NCBI RefSeq assembly: GCF_022179125.1
Contig: NZ_BPQG01000005.1
Coordinates: 1 to 45,295, forward strand
From: Methylobacterium cerastii
GTDB taxonomy: Bacteria; Pseudomonadota; Alphaproteobacteria; Rhizobiales; Beijerinckiaceae
Direction: 5' to 3'
DNA length: 45,295 nucleotides
Part shown: piece after piece, positions 1 to 7,699 of the stretch
Layout of the letters: every line of letters begins with the position of its first letter
How positions within the stretch are numbered: position 1 is the first letter of the stretch
The notes under the pieces: generated by a model
What the model was told of the DNA's origin: nothing
What the model saw: only the letters and a program-made list of their open reading frames with translations
Database searches by the model: none
Program-made: the position numbers and the translations under genes

Positions 1-76
1 CAGTGGCGGCCGGCAGCTTGAACGATGAAGGCGCCCGATCGGGCCCCTTCATCGTTCAAGCTGCCGGCCGCCACTG
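1..76. repeat. 76-bp near-perfect palindrome
   Basis: Positions 1-31 are the exact reverse complement of 46-76. The 14 bases between them continue the symmetry except for one C/C mismatch (32/45), so the whole stretch is an almost perfect palindrome centred at 38/39. It begins at the first base of the window and could extend or be truncated to the left. It lies directly against the putative IS end. It could be a strong bidirectional terminator, a cruciform, or an inverted-duplication artefact. The symmetry is certain; the role is unknown. Confidence 0.85.
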
Positions 77-118
77 GCCTGGTTTTACTCCGCCACAGCG
101 GCCTGGAATTGGTCCGCC
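76..118. mobile_element. Possible IS21-type element end (tandem 19-bp repeats)
   Basis: Two 19-bp direct repeats, at 76-94 and 100-118, begin GGCCTGG and end TCCGCC, match at 15 of 19 positions and are spaced 24 bp apart. Multiple short repeats of this kind are typical of IS21-family termini, and the wording resembles IS21-type ends I recall from proteobacterial genomes. No transposase is visible in the window, so the element would lie to the left or be a remnant. This is inference from repeat architecture only. Confidence 0.45.
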
Positions 119-241
119 CTTTACAATCTCGGGTGCCCGTCATGGCACCTGCCTCGGTGCGTGCCGATGGAATGCGGGAAACCTTCGGTATTCCGGGTTC
201 GGCCGGCCATGACGGCTGCCCATCACCCCGCAACCCGCACG

Positions 242-1528
242 CTAGGGGGGCTTGCGTAGGCCTCGGAACGTCGTGCGAACCTCATCGACGAACGTGGCCG
301 GCTGCTCCCAAGCAGCGAAGTGCCCGCCCCTGGCCGCTTCGTTGAAGTGTACGAGTTGCGCGAACCGAGGCTCGGCCCATCGCTTCGAGAGGCGCAGTGT
401 CTCGCCCGGAAACATGCTGATCCCGGTGGGCGTCGGCATCGGCTCCTGGATCGTCGCCATCCGAGGGGTCTCGCGGGCCGTCTCCCAGTAGAGGCGCGCC
501 GCGCTCGCCCCCGCGTTGGTCAACCAATAGAGCATGATGTTGTCGATCATTCCGTCGAGGGTAAAAACCCGCTCGGGATGGCCGGAGCTATCCGATACGT
601 CCTGGAGCATCTGATAGATCCAGGCGGCGAGACCGGTAGGTGAGTCGGCCAAGCCGTAGGCGACGGATTGCGGATGCTTGCTCTGTATCTGGGAGTAACC
701 GGAGAGATGATCGACGTATGATTGCAGGTCGGCAAGCATCTTCCGCTCGGCGACCGTGGGGTTCGCACGCTCCGCTTCGGTCAACTCGAACTCGACGAGG
801 TTGAGGTGTATCCCGATCAGCCCGGGAGGCCTCATGAAGCCGAGCCTCGTCGCGATCTGGGCACCGCGGTCCCCGCCCTGCGCCGCCCACCGGTCGTAGC
901 CGAGCCTCTTCATCAGGACGATCCAAGCCCTGGCGATACGCTCGTTGTTCCATCCGGTCTCGGTCGGCTTGCCGGAGAAGCCGTGCCCCGGGAGAGACGG
1001 GATCACGACGTGGAACGCATCCGATGCCTGGCCGCCGTGGGCGACCGGATCGGTCAGCGGCCCGATGACATCGCGGAACTCCAGTACCGAACCCGGCCAT
1101 CCGTGGGTCAGGAGAAGCGGAACGGCACCGGGCTCCGGCGAGCGGACATGCAGGAAGTGGATGTCGAGGCCGTCGATCCTGGTAAGCGACTGGCCGGATG
1201 CGTTGAGGAACCGTTCGCAGGCTCTCCAGTCATAGCCATTCCTCCATCGCTCGACCAACGCTCGAACGTCCGCGAGTGGCGGTCCCTGGCTCGTGTCCTC
1301 GACGGTCTCGGCGTCCGGCCATCGCGTCACGGCAAGCCGAGCCTGCAGGGCGTCCAGGTCGGACTGGGGCACAGCCAGGTGGAAAGGGCGCACGAGGTCG
1401 CCGATTGGTCTTGGCGCATCGGACGCCGCGGGCGCTTGTCCGCCCGGCGTCGCCCCGCTGGCCATGGCGGGCAGCAGGGCGACGCTGGCGGCCGTGGTGA
1501 GCGAGTGGATGAACTGGCGACGATGCAT
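242..1528 (-). CDS. Epoxide hydrolase, Tat-exported, alpha/beta-hydrolase fold
   Basis: A 428-residue protein of the microsomal-type epoxide hydrolase family, expected to open epoxides to diols through an enzyme-ester intermediate. It starts with a twin-arginine signal (RRQFIHS from residue 3, hydrophobic stretch, ASGA cleavage region), so export to the periplasm is likely. The EHN N-terminal domain covers about residues 40-150. The oxyanion motif HGWPGS follows, then the nucleophile elbow GGDRG (Asp220) and a C-terminal catalytic His403 in GGHFAAWE. Length is normal for the family. It stands alone, with the next gene upstream 80 bp away on the same strand. The substrate cannot be read from sequence; in this family it may also be a juvenile-hormone-type or other bulky epoxide. 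Confidence 0.88.
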   Translation of the reverse strand: MHRRQFIHSLTTAASVALLPAMASGATPGGQAPAASDAPRPIGDLVRPFHLAVPQSDLDALQARLAVTRWPDAETVEDTSQGPPLADVRALVERWRNGYDWRACERFLNASGQSLTRIDGLDIHFLHVRSPEPGAVPLLLTHGWPGSVLEFRDVIGPLTDPVAHGGQASDAFHVVIPSLPGHGFSGKPTETGWNNERIARAWIVLMKRLGYDRWAAQGGDRGAQIATRLGFMRPPGLIGIHLNLVEFELTEAERANPTVAERKMLADLQSYVDHLSGYSQIQSKHPQSVAYGLADSPTGLAAWIYQMLQDVSDSSGHPERVFTLDGMIDNIMLYWLTNAGASAARLYWETARETPRMATIQEPMPTPTGISMFPGETLRLSKRWAEPRFAQLVHFNEAARGGHFAAWEQPATFVDEVRTTFRGLRKPP

Positions 1529-1608
1529 GCCTCGGCCCTCGAACGATGTTCACGTCACGCAGGCTTCATCGCCCGACGCCCGCGTCGATCCGGATGTCTC
1601 CAGCAGCG

Positions 1609-2355
1609 CTACATGTTGATCGTACGGACCAAGCGGACGCCCCAATCCTCGTCAGGGTTCGTGGTGCCGTCTCCGAGACGCTCCTGCATCACGGCGACGC
1701 CCAGATCCCGGCGCTTGGGCAGGCGGGACCTGTCAGCCGCGGCGAGAGCCGCCCCGATCTCGTCACGCGACAGGTCGGTGCAGTAGACGGGTGCGCCAGG
1801 CTGTTGCCGCCAAGAATCCGCAAGGGTACCGGCGTCGAACGCATCCAATCCCGTGTCCTCGACAAGCGCCATGGCGACTTGCCGGTCCCGATCACGGTCG
1901 GCCGCCACGGGGATGGCGATGCGGCCGGGCGTTCCGGCAGGTTGCCCCTTCTTGGCGAAGGACGCCGATCCAATCGCGTTCCAGGCCTTGGCTATCGGAC
2001 GACGAAGCTGCTGGGTGACCCAGACGCTCTCGATCTCACCGGCCTCTATCGCGTCGATCCGGTCGTCCCGGAACGGGTAGTAGTTCGAGGTGTCGATCAC
2101 CACCGTCGCTTCGGGAAGCCGCGCAATACGAGGAGCGATCTCGGGAAGGCGATTGAGTGGAATGGAGAGAATGACGACCTCGACGTCGGCGAGCACATCC
2201 TCCGCCGTCACGGCCCGAGCGCCCGAGGTGAGGATCTCCGGGTCGATGGTCTCGGGGCCTCGGGAGTTGGCCACCTTCACATCGTGCCCTGCCTTGCTCA
2301 GCTGTCGAACCAACGTCTTGCCGATGTTTCCCGTGCCGAGGATGCCGATCTTCAT
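1609..2355 (-). CDS. NADPH-binding F420-dependent-reductase-like oxidoreductase
   Basis: A 248-residue soluble protein whose N-terminus is a clear Rossmann fold (KIGILGTGNIGKTL, residues 2-15), followed by the NSRG motif that binds the NADP 2'-phosphate in the NADPH:F420 oxidoreductase family. The domain is often annotated as NADP oxidoreductase coenzyme F420-dependent. In bacteria without F420 the natural substrate is unknown; members commonly sit beside HxlR regulators and act in redox or aldehyde/quinone stress. It is divergent from such a regulator, with 104 bp of shared promoter DNA containing inverted repeats, so control by that HxlR protein is likely. The start at 2355 precedes the glycine motif closely, as the family requires. 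Confidence 0.85.
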   Translation of the reverse strand: MKIGILGTGNIGKTLVRQLSKAGHDVKVANSRGPETIDPEILTSGARAVTAEDVLADVEVVILSIPLNRLPEIAPRIARLPEATVVIDTSNYYPFRDDRIDAIEAGEIESVWVTQQLRRPIAKAWNAIGSASFAKKGQPAGTPGRIAIPVAADRDRDRQVAMALVEDTGLDAFDAGTLADSWRQQPGAPVYCTDLSRDEIGAALAAADRSRLPKRRDLGVAVMQERLGDGTTNPDEDWGVRLVRTINM

Positions 2356-2400
2356 GCCTTGAACCCAATCCGCTTGGTTGCTGTACGGCAGGAATTAGGG

Positions 2401-2449
2401 GTAGGTTGATTTATCGGCAAGAACCTACCGAAAGGTGGGGTACCCACCT
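2401..2449. promoter_or_regulatory. Inverted repeats between divergent oxidoreductase and HxlR genes
   Basis: GTAGGTT (2401-2407) is the exact inverse of AACCTAC (2422-2428). A second dyad, AGGTGGG (2433-2439) with CCCACCT (2443-2449), follows at once and abuts the ribosome binding site of the HxlR gene. HxlR proteins are winged-helix dimers that bind such dyads, often with AGGTA/TACCT half sites, so this is a likely auto- and cross-regulatory operator. Confidence 0.6.
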
Positions 2450-2459
2450 GGAGGTAAGT

Positions 2460-2840
2460 ATGACCGTGGTTCGGGATTGGCAGTGTGCGGACCCGAAGCA
2501 GCAGCTCGTCTGGGCCGCCGCGACGAGCGAGGCCCTGCGGGTGCTGGAGGGGAAGTGGAAGATCGTCATCATCTTCCAGCTCTTCGCCGCGAAGGGACCG
2601 CTCCGCTTCTCGGAGCTGGAACGACGTGTCGAAGGCGTGAACCAGAAGATGCTGATCCAGCAACTCAAGGAGCTGGAGAAGGACGGCATCGTCACCCGGA
2701 CGATCTTTCCCCAGGTCCCGCCGAAGGTCGAGTACGCGCTCAGCCAGATGGGGGTGGCGCTCGGGCCCTCCATCGAGGCGCTGGTCGATTGGACCCTGAT
2801 GCGGCGCGAGGCGTCGGAAGGTACCTCCCAACCCCTCTGA
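2460..2840 (+). CDS. HxlR-family winged-helix transcriptional regulator
   Basis: A 126-residue regulator with the HxlR core: a recognition region around LRFSELERRVEGVNQKML, and the beta-wing with the LEKDGIV.R segment and VEYALS motif. HxlR proteins are dimeric DNA-binding proteins that commonly repress detoxification genes in response to quinones, aldehydes or disulfide stress. The ATG at 2460 is chosen because GGAGGT lies at 2450-2455 with a 4-nt spacer; an in-frame earlier start at 2406 has no such site. One cysteine is near the N-terminus (WQCADPK), the position used for redox sensing in some relatives, but a sensing role is inference. Likely targets are the divergent oxidoreductase and perhaps the convergent quinone reductase. 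Confidence 0.9.
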   Translation: MTVVRDWQCADPKQQLVWAAATSEALRVLEGKWKIVIIFQLFAAKGPLRFSELERRVEGVNQKMLIQQLKELEKDGIVTRTIFPQVPPKVEYALSQMGVALGPSIEALVDWTLMRREASEGTSQPL

Positions 2841-2875
2841 TCGCCTCCACCAAAGGCCGCGGATCCGTCAGCCCT

Positions 2876-3847
2876 TCACGGCTTCAGCAGGATCGTCCCG
2901 GCCGAAGCGCCTTGCTCCAACGCGGTATGGGCGGCCACGACCTCGGAGAGAGGGTAGGTCTTCCAGATCGCCGGCTTGATGATGCCGTTCGCCACGGCGG
3001 AGAAGACGTCCGCCGCCCGCTGCTGGTACTCGGCGACATCGGTGGCGTGCGTCGCCAACGATGGCCGAGTCAGGAACAGGGAGCTCTTGCCGAGCGTCGA
3101 GATCTCGACCGGCGGAGGCGCGCCCGTCGAGGCGCCGAACGAAACGAAGACCCCGCGGGCTCCGAGGCTGTCCAGCGAAGCCTGGAAGGTGTCGCGCCCG
3201 ACCGCGTCGTAGACCACGTTGGCCTTCCGGCCGTCCGTGATCCTGGTGACCTCCGCGGGCAGGTCGCACGCTCCCCACACCAGGACGGCGTCGCATCCGG
3301 ATGCCTTGGCGCGCGCGACGCTGGCCTCCTTCGAGACGACCCCGATCACGGTCGCGCCGAGATGCTTGGCCCAGGGGGCCATCAGTTGCCCCACGCCGCC
3401 GCCGACGCCGTAGAGCAGGACGACGGTGCCGGCCCCCACCGGATAGGTCGTCTTCAGGAGGTACTGCGCCGTGATGCCCTTGAAGAGGATCGCGGCGGCG
3501 TCCTCGAAGGTGAGCGACTCCGGGATGGGTACCAGACGTTCGGCGGCGTAGAGCCGCCCGGTGGCGTAGCTGCCAGGCCCCCCGAGGATGTAGGCGACCC
3601 GGTCCCCGACGGCGACGTTGCCGACGCCCGGGCCGACCGCGCCGACACGTCCGGCTGCCTCAAGCCCAAGCCCGCCGGGGACAGGGAGTGGCACGGCGCC
3701 CTTGCGCTGCATGACGTCGAGGTAGTTGACCCCTATGGCCTCGTGATCGACCCAGACCTCGTTCGGACCGGGGGCGGCCTGATCGACATGTTCGAGGGCC
3801 ATGACCTCGGGGGGGCCGGTGCGCGTGAGTCGTATTGCCGATGCCAT
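2876..3847 (-). CDS. Quinone oxidoreductase (zeta-crystallin type, MDR superfamily)
   Basis: A 323-residue zinc-free medium-chain dehydrogenase/reductase, which reduces quinones with NADPH. Visible features are the GroES-like N-terminal domain with GVNYLDVMQRKG (about residues 39-50), the GLEAAG motif, and the nucleotide-binding glycine run GVGGGVGQL near residues 150-158, where the family more often has GAAGGVG. No structural-zinc cysteine cluster is present. The gene is convergent with the HxlR gene (35 bp apart) and lies upstream of nothing on its own strand, so it is probably monocistronic. Substrate specificity within the QOR family cannot be read. Confidence 0.9.
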   Translation of the reverse strand: MASAIRLTRTGPPEVMALEHVDQAAPGPNEVWVDHEAIGVNYLDVMQRKGAVPLPVPGGLGLEAAGRVGAVGPGVGNVAVGDRVAYILGGPGSYATGRLYAAERLVPIPESLTFEDAAAILFKGITAQYLLKTTYPVGAGTVVLLYGVGGGVGQLMAPWAKHLGATVIGVVSKEASVARAKASGCDAVLVWGACDLPAEVTRITDGRKANVVYDAVGRDTFQASLDSLGARGVFVSFGASTGAPPPVEISTLGKSSLFLTRPSLATHATDVAEYQQRAADVFSAVANGIIKPAIWKTYPLSEVVAAHTALEQGASAGTILLKP

Positions 3848-3910
3848 GTGTGCTTTCCTCGTTGTCGTGTTGATTGCGTCGTTTCCGGACCCGTACCCCG
3901 CGATCCCGGT

Positions 3911-4492
3911 TCAGATCGCGGATACGCACAGGGTTTGGGCGACGCCCCAGTTCGTCGGTGCCGACGGATTGGGAAGGCACTTGTTCGCGTCCTCGTCCGT
4001 GGCCGGCGGGACGACGGGCCCAGCAGACTCGCCTGGCTTCCCGACTGCCGGCGGGCACGAGGCCGCGTCACGTCCTGGAACCGACCTCGGGCGACGGTCA
4101 TCTCCGATAGCCACGAAGGTGAAGGTCGCCTCGGTCACCTTCATGGTCGCCTCGCCCGCTCGCTCGCGTCGCCAAACCTCGACCTGGATGCGCAACGACG
4201 TGCGGCCGACCTTCAGGAGCCACGCGTAGAGGCTCACCTCGTCCCCGACGAAGACCGGGTGGTGGAAGGTGATCGCGTCGACGGCGACGGTCGCGCAGCG
4301 CCCCCGTGACCGCCTGGCGGCGATGTTCCCGGCCGCAAGATCCATCTGGGCCATCAGCCAGCCGCCGAAGATGTCGCCGGCCGGGTTCGTGTCGGCGGGC
4401 ATCGCGACCGTCCGGATGACCGGCGCGCCGCGATCCGTCGGCTGCGTCGACCGACTGCCCGCTTCGGTGTCGGTGACTTGCTCGCTGGCCAT
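3911..4492 (-). CDS. Acyl-CoA thioesterase, YciA-like hotdog fold, with extended tail
   Basis: A 193-residue cytoplasmic thioesterase hydrolysing acyl-CoA to free acid and CoA. The YciA/BFIT core is plain: NPAGDIFGGWLMAQMD (catalytic Asp in GDIFGGW), then ATVAVDAITFHHPVFVGDEV. The ATG at 4492 is chosen because GAGGAA lies just upstream; the longer start at 4534 would fall inside a terminator hairpin. The core ends near residue 140. The last 50 or so residues are proline- and alanine-rich with no recognisable domain, longer than the usual 130-150 residues. The tail may be dispensable or reflect a recent loss of the ancestral stop codon. Confidence 0.88.
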   Translation of the reverse strand: MASEQVTDTEAGSRSTQPTDRGAPVIRTVAMPADTNPAGDIFGGWLMAQMDLAAGNIAARRSRGRCATVAVDAITFHHPVFVGDEVSLYAWLLKVGRTSLRIQVEVWRRERAGEATMKVTEATFTFVAIGDDRRPRSVPGRDAASCPPAVGKPGESAGPVVPPATDEDANKCLPNPSAPTNWGVAQTLCVSAI

Positions 4493-4509
4493 GACCCGCT
4501 TCCTCAAAA

Positions 4510-4535
4510 GATGGGGCGGCGCGAGCCGCCCCATC
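4510..4535 (-). terminator. Rho-independent terminator after the MFS gene
   Basis: Perfect 11-bp arms (4525-4535 and 4510-4520) enclose a 4-nt loop. Read on the minus strand, the stem is followed by CTTTT. It lies 58 bp after the MFS stop codon and just before the thioesterase start, so it separates the two transcripts. Confidence 0.8.
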
Positions 4536-4592
4536 GAGACCTCAAGTCGAGGGGCTTTCCTTCCCGCCTAGACACGGTGGAGGGACAGGTTT

Positions 4593-6275
4593 TCAGGTCG
4601 TCTTGAACGTATCGATGTTCCGATCCTTGGTTTCCGGAAGGAACAGCAATCCGACGATGCCGGTCATGGCGGCGATCACAATCGGGTACCACAGGCCGAA
4701 ATAGATGCTGCCGGTCTGAGCGTTCATCGCGAAGATGGTGGCCGGAAGCAGGCCGCCGAACCAGCCATTGCCGATGTTGTAGGGCAGGGACATCGCCGTG
4801 TAGCGGATACGAGTCGGGAAGAGTTCCACCAGCGCCGCGGCCATCGGGCCATAGACCATCGTGACGAAGATCAGCAGCACGCAAAGTGCGCCGATGATTC
4901 TGATCGATTGTGAGCCCAGGACGTCCAGGGGGCCCGAGATCTTGACCACGGACGGGTTGGACGCCGCCGGATATCCGACCGCCGTCAACGAGGAGGACAG
5001 ATCGGAGGCGAAGGTCTGCGCCGTGGGATCAATCGTCCGGTCCCCGATCCTGACCTGCGCCTTCGAGCCCGGCGCGGCGTCTTCCTGGGTGTAGGTGACC
5101 GATGAGCGAGCGAGCGCGGCCTTCGCGATGTCGCAACTGCTCTTGAACTTGCTCACCCCGGTCGGATTGAACTGGAACGAGCAATCAGCCGGATCGGCGA
5201 CCACCGCGACCTTCACGCTGTTCTGTGCGCGGTACAGGTCGGGGTTCGCGACCTCGGAGAGGTACTGGAAGATCGGGAAGTAGGTGACGGCCGCAAGAAG
5301 GCATCCTGCCATCATGATCGGCTTGCGCCCGACCTTGTCCGAGAGCCAACCGAAGAAGACGAAGCCCATGAAGCAGATCGCCAGCGACCAGACCACCAGG
5401 ATGTTGGCGGTGAATCCGTCGACCTTGAGGACGCTGGTCAGAAAGAAGAGGGCGTAGAACTGGCCCGAGTACCAGATGACCGCCTCGCCGGCGACCATGC
5501 CGAACAGCGCCACGAGCGCCCATTTCAGGTTCTTCCACTGGCCGAAAGCTTCCGAGATCGGCGCCTTCGAGGTGGTGCCTTCGTCCTTCATCTTCTGGAA
5601 GGCCGGGCTCTCGCTGAGCTGCGTGCGTATCCAGACGGACACCGCGAGGAGCAGGATGGAGACGAGGAACGGGATGCGCCAACCGTACGCCTGAAAGTCG
5701 GCCGCGGTCATCGATGCCTGGACCCCGAGGATGACGAACAGCGAGAGGAAAAGCCCTAGCGTCGCGGTGGTCTGGATCCAGCTGGTGTAGAACCCGCGTC
5801 GGCCCGGCGGTGCATGTTCCGCCACGTAGGTGGCGGCTCCGCCATACTCGCCGCCGAGCGCGAGTCCCTGGAGGATGCGTAGGATGACCAACACGATGGC
5901 GGCGGTGATGCCGATGCTGTCGGAGGTCGGCAGGATGCCGACGATGAACGTCGAGGCTCCCATGAGCAGGATCGTGGCCAGGAACGTATACTTCCGGCCG
6001 ATCTTGTCGCCGAGCCTGCCAAAGATTAGCGCACCAAGAGGGCGAACGATGAAGCCGGCGGCGAATGCCAGAAGCGCAAATATATTCCGCGTGACCTCAT
6101 CGAACTGGCTGAAGAACTTGGCGCCGATGATGACCGCCAGCGACCCGTAAAGAAAAAAGTCATACCATTCGAAAACCGTCCCTAGGGACGAGGCGAAGAC
6201 GATCTTTTTATCTTCCCGCGACATCGACCGTTGGGGCGGCGCCATGACGGCGACGTGCTGTTGGCCCACGTTCAT
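4593..6275 (-). CDS. MFS transporter, metabolite:H+ symporter (MHS) family
   Basis: A 560-residue inner-membrane carrier of the MHS branch (relatives of the KgtP, ProP and ShiA type), expected to import an organic acid with protons. The N-terminal half shows SLGTVFEWYDFFLYGSLA, the LGALIFGRLGDKIGRKYTF loop typical of MFS, and LQGLALGGEYGGA. The second MFS loop WLSDKVGRKP appears near residue 315. Between the seventh/eighth and later helices is an unusual soluble insert of about 120 residues (about 336-455) with two cysteines and lysine/serine-rich composition, so the protein is longer than the usual 430-450. It is divergent from a hydroxyacid dehydrogenase gene, suggesting it brings in that pathway's substrate. 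Confidence 0.88.
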   Translation of the reverse strand: MNVGQQHVAVMAPPQRSMSREDKKIVFASSLGTVFEWYDFFLYGSLAVIIGAKFFSQFDEVTRNIFALLAFAAGFIVRPLGALIFGRLGDKIGRKYTFLATILLMGASTFIVGILPTSDSIGITAAIVLVILRILQGLALGGEYGGAATYVAEHAPPGRRGFYTSWIQTTATLGLFLSLFVILGVQASMTAADFQAYGWRIPFLVSILLLAVSVWIRTQLSESPAFQKMKDEGTTSKAPISEAFGQWKNLKWALVALFGMVAGEAVIWYSGQFYALFFLTSVLKVDGFTANILVVWSLAICFMGFVFFGWLSDKVGRKPIMMAGCLLAAVTYFPIFQYLSEVANPDLYRAQNSVKVAVVADPADCSFQFNPTGVSKFKSSCDIAKAALARSSVTYTQEDAAPGSKAQVRIGDRTIDPTAQTFASDLSSSLTAVGYPAASNPSVVKISGPLDVLGSQSIRIIGALCVLLIFVTMVYGPMAAALVELFPTRIRYTAMSLPYNIGNGWFGGLLPATIFAMNAQTGSIYFGLWYPIVIAAMTGIVGLLFLPETKDRNIDTFKTT

Positions 6276-6600
6276 CAGCTTCCTCCATGATATGACGACT
6301 GCTATGCTGCAGCTTTTCTCCGAAGGTCACTTTTTATAAGTCTACATCCGGAGCCTCTTTCTTATTGCTTCCCTGGCAACCGAACAGACGTTTCTATCGA
6401 CATGCGTTGGGCATTAATCGACTAGCGCGGCGCAGCTTTTCCGTGAATTATTTCGCATCGCTTCGAACCGGGTACAAGCTGGCGAAACGTAGTGTTTCGA
6501 AGTCTCGATGCTCAAGCGCCGCGCTATAGCTTGAGTTATCGCCTGATATCGAAATCAAGCGAAACCAAAAACAAGATCATGCTCGACAAAGGAGAGGAAA
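6276..6600. promoter_or_regulatory. Divergent promoter region, MFS carrier / dehydrogenase
   Basis: This 325-bp gene-free stretch is visibly richer in A and T than its surroundings and must hold the promoters for both divergent genes. The downstream gene has a strong ribosome binding site (AGGAGAGG ending 4 nt before ATG 6601). I could not identify a specific operator or confident -35/-10 pair. Confidence 0.5.
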
Positions 6601-7491
6601 ATGGCGACCATAGCCTGGATCGGGCTTGGCCTCATGGGATATCCCATGACCAATCTGATGAAAGAAGCCGGTCATACCGTGATCGGCGTCGATATCGACC
6701 CGGCGGCGCAGAAGCGGGCCCGCGAAAACGGCATCATCGTCGTCGACACCATCGCCGAGGCGTGTTCCAACGCCGATGCGGTCCTGTCGATGCTGCCGAC
6801 GGGTAAGGAAGTCCGCGAGGTCATGGCGGGCCACAACAGCGGTGTCTTCGCGAACCTGAAGGCCGGAGGCGTGGTCGTCGATTGTTCGACCATCGGCATC
6901 GACAATGCCCACGAGCTCCATGCCGCCGCGGAGAAGGCGGGCGTCGCGTTCGTCGAGGCCCCCGTCTCAGGCGGCACCGAAGGTGCCGCGGCCGGCACCC
7001 TGACCTTCATGCTGGGCGGCGCCGACGAGCACATCGAGCGCGTACGTGAACTGCTCAAGCCCCTCGCAGGGTACGTCGCCCATGTCGGCGGGCCCGGCGC
7101 GGGCCAGAGCGCCAAGGTAGTGAACAACCTCATCATGGGCGTCTGCGTCGCGGTGAACTGCGAGGCCACGGATCTCGCGACACGCCTCAACCTGGATCTG
7201 AAGGCTCTCTTCGAGATCGTGATCCGCTCGTCGGGTGACAACTGGGCCTTCCGACTGTGGAACCCCGCCCCCGGCATCGTGCCCGACTCGCCGGCGTCGA
7301 AGGAGTACAAGCCCGGCTTCAAGTCCTGGCTCCTGGCCAAGGATCTCAGCCTGGCCCTGGAGGCGGGACGCAGCGTCGGGGCGAACATCGCCACGGCGGG
7401 TGCCGCCCATGCCATCCTCGAACGCCACGTGAAGGATGGCGGCGCCGACATGGATGTCACATCGCTTCTGCTCTCGCTGGCGAAGCAGTGA
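6601..7491 (+). CDS. 3-hydroxyisobutyrate dehydrogenase-family NAD(P) oxidoreductase
   Basis: A 296-residue beta-hydroxyacid dehydrogenase. Members oxidise 3-hydroxyisobutyrate or 3-hydroxypropionate to (methyl)malonate semialdehyde, or reduce short semialdehydes or tartronate semialdehyde. The Rossmann motif GLGLMG is at residues 8-13, the substrate loop PVSGGTEGA starts at residue 121, and the catalytic lysine is K172 in GQSAKVVNN. The start has an excellent ribosome binding site. It is followed by a semialdehyde-type ALDH and a MatB-like ligase, which favours a C3 hydroxyacid substrate over glycerate-type substrates, but specificity is inferred from context. Confidence 0.88.
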   Translation: MATIAWIGLGLMGYPMTNLMKEAGHTVIGVDIDPAAQKRARENGIIVVDTIAEACSNADAVLSMLPTGKEVREVMAGHNSGVFANLKAGGVVVDCSTIGIDNAHELHAAAEKAGVAFVEAPVSGGTEGAAAGTLTFMLGGADEHIERVRELLKPLAGYVAHVGGPGAGQSAKVVNNLIMGVCVAVNCEATDLATRLNLDLKALFEIVIRSSGDNWAFRLWNPAPGIVPDSPASKEYKPGFKSWLLAKDLSLALEAGRSVGANIATAGAAHAILERHVKDGGADMDVTSLLLSLAKQ

Positions 7492-7514
7492 GAAACACCG
7501 TTCCATAGGGATGC

Positions 7515-7567
7515 GGCATCCCGCCCGCGGCCGGCCGACCACACGCCGGCCTCGATGGTGGGATGCC
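7515..7567 (+). terminator. Nested stem-loop after the dehydrogenase gene
   Basis: GGCATCCCGCC (7515-7525) pairs with GGTGGGATGCC (7557-7567) with one G-T position. Inside it, GGCCGGC (7529-7535) pairs with GCCGGCC (7545-7551). An overlapping short palindrome is GGGATGC-G-GCATCCC (7508-7522). It lies just after the stop at 7491. There is no clear T tract, so it may terminate or attenuate between the dehydrogenase and ALDH genes. Confidence 0.5.
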
Positions 7568-7699
7568 GTCAGCAACAAGCGCGTCGATGATGGGGCGGCT
7601 TAGGCTTCGGACGTGTCTCGGACGCACGCGCCATGGGACGGCGTGCGCCCGGACATCCGATCCGGCCCGTGCTCAGTCACCGGACATAGGGAGACGGCC

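Noticed and set aside
722-1786. Long open frame on the plus strand, antisense to the epoxide hydrolase
   Set aside because: Arginine/proline-rich translation typical of a GC-rich shadow frame; no domain, and the minus-strand gene has clear motifs.
2435-4309. 624-codon open frame on the plus strand
   Set aside because: Spans HxlR, quinone reductase and thioesterase genes in other frames and has no recognisable domain.
7457-7463. Another TGTCACA word, inside the dehydrogenase gene
   Set aside because: No CGTC at the required spacing, and it lies within coding sequence.
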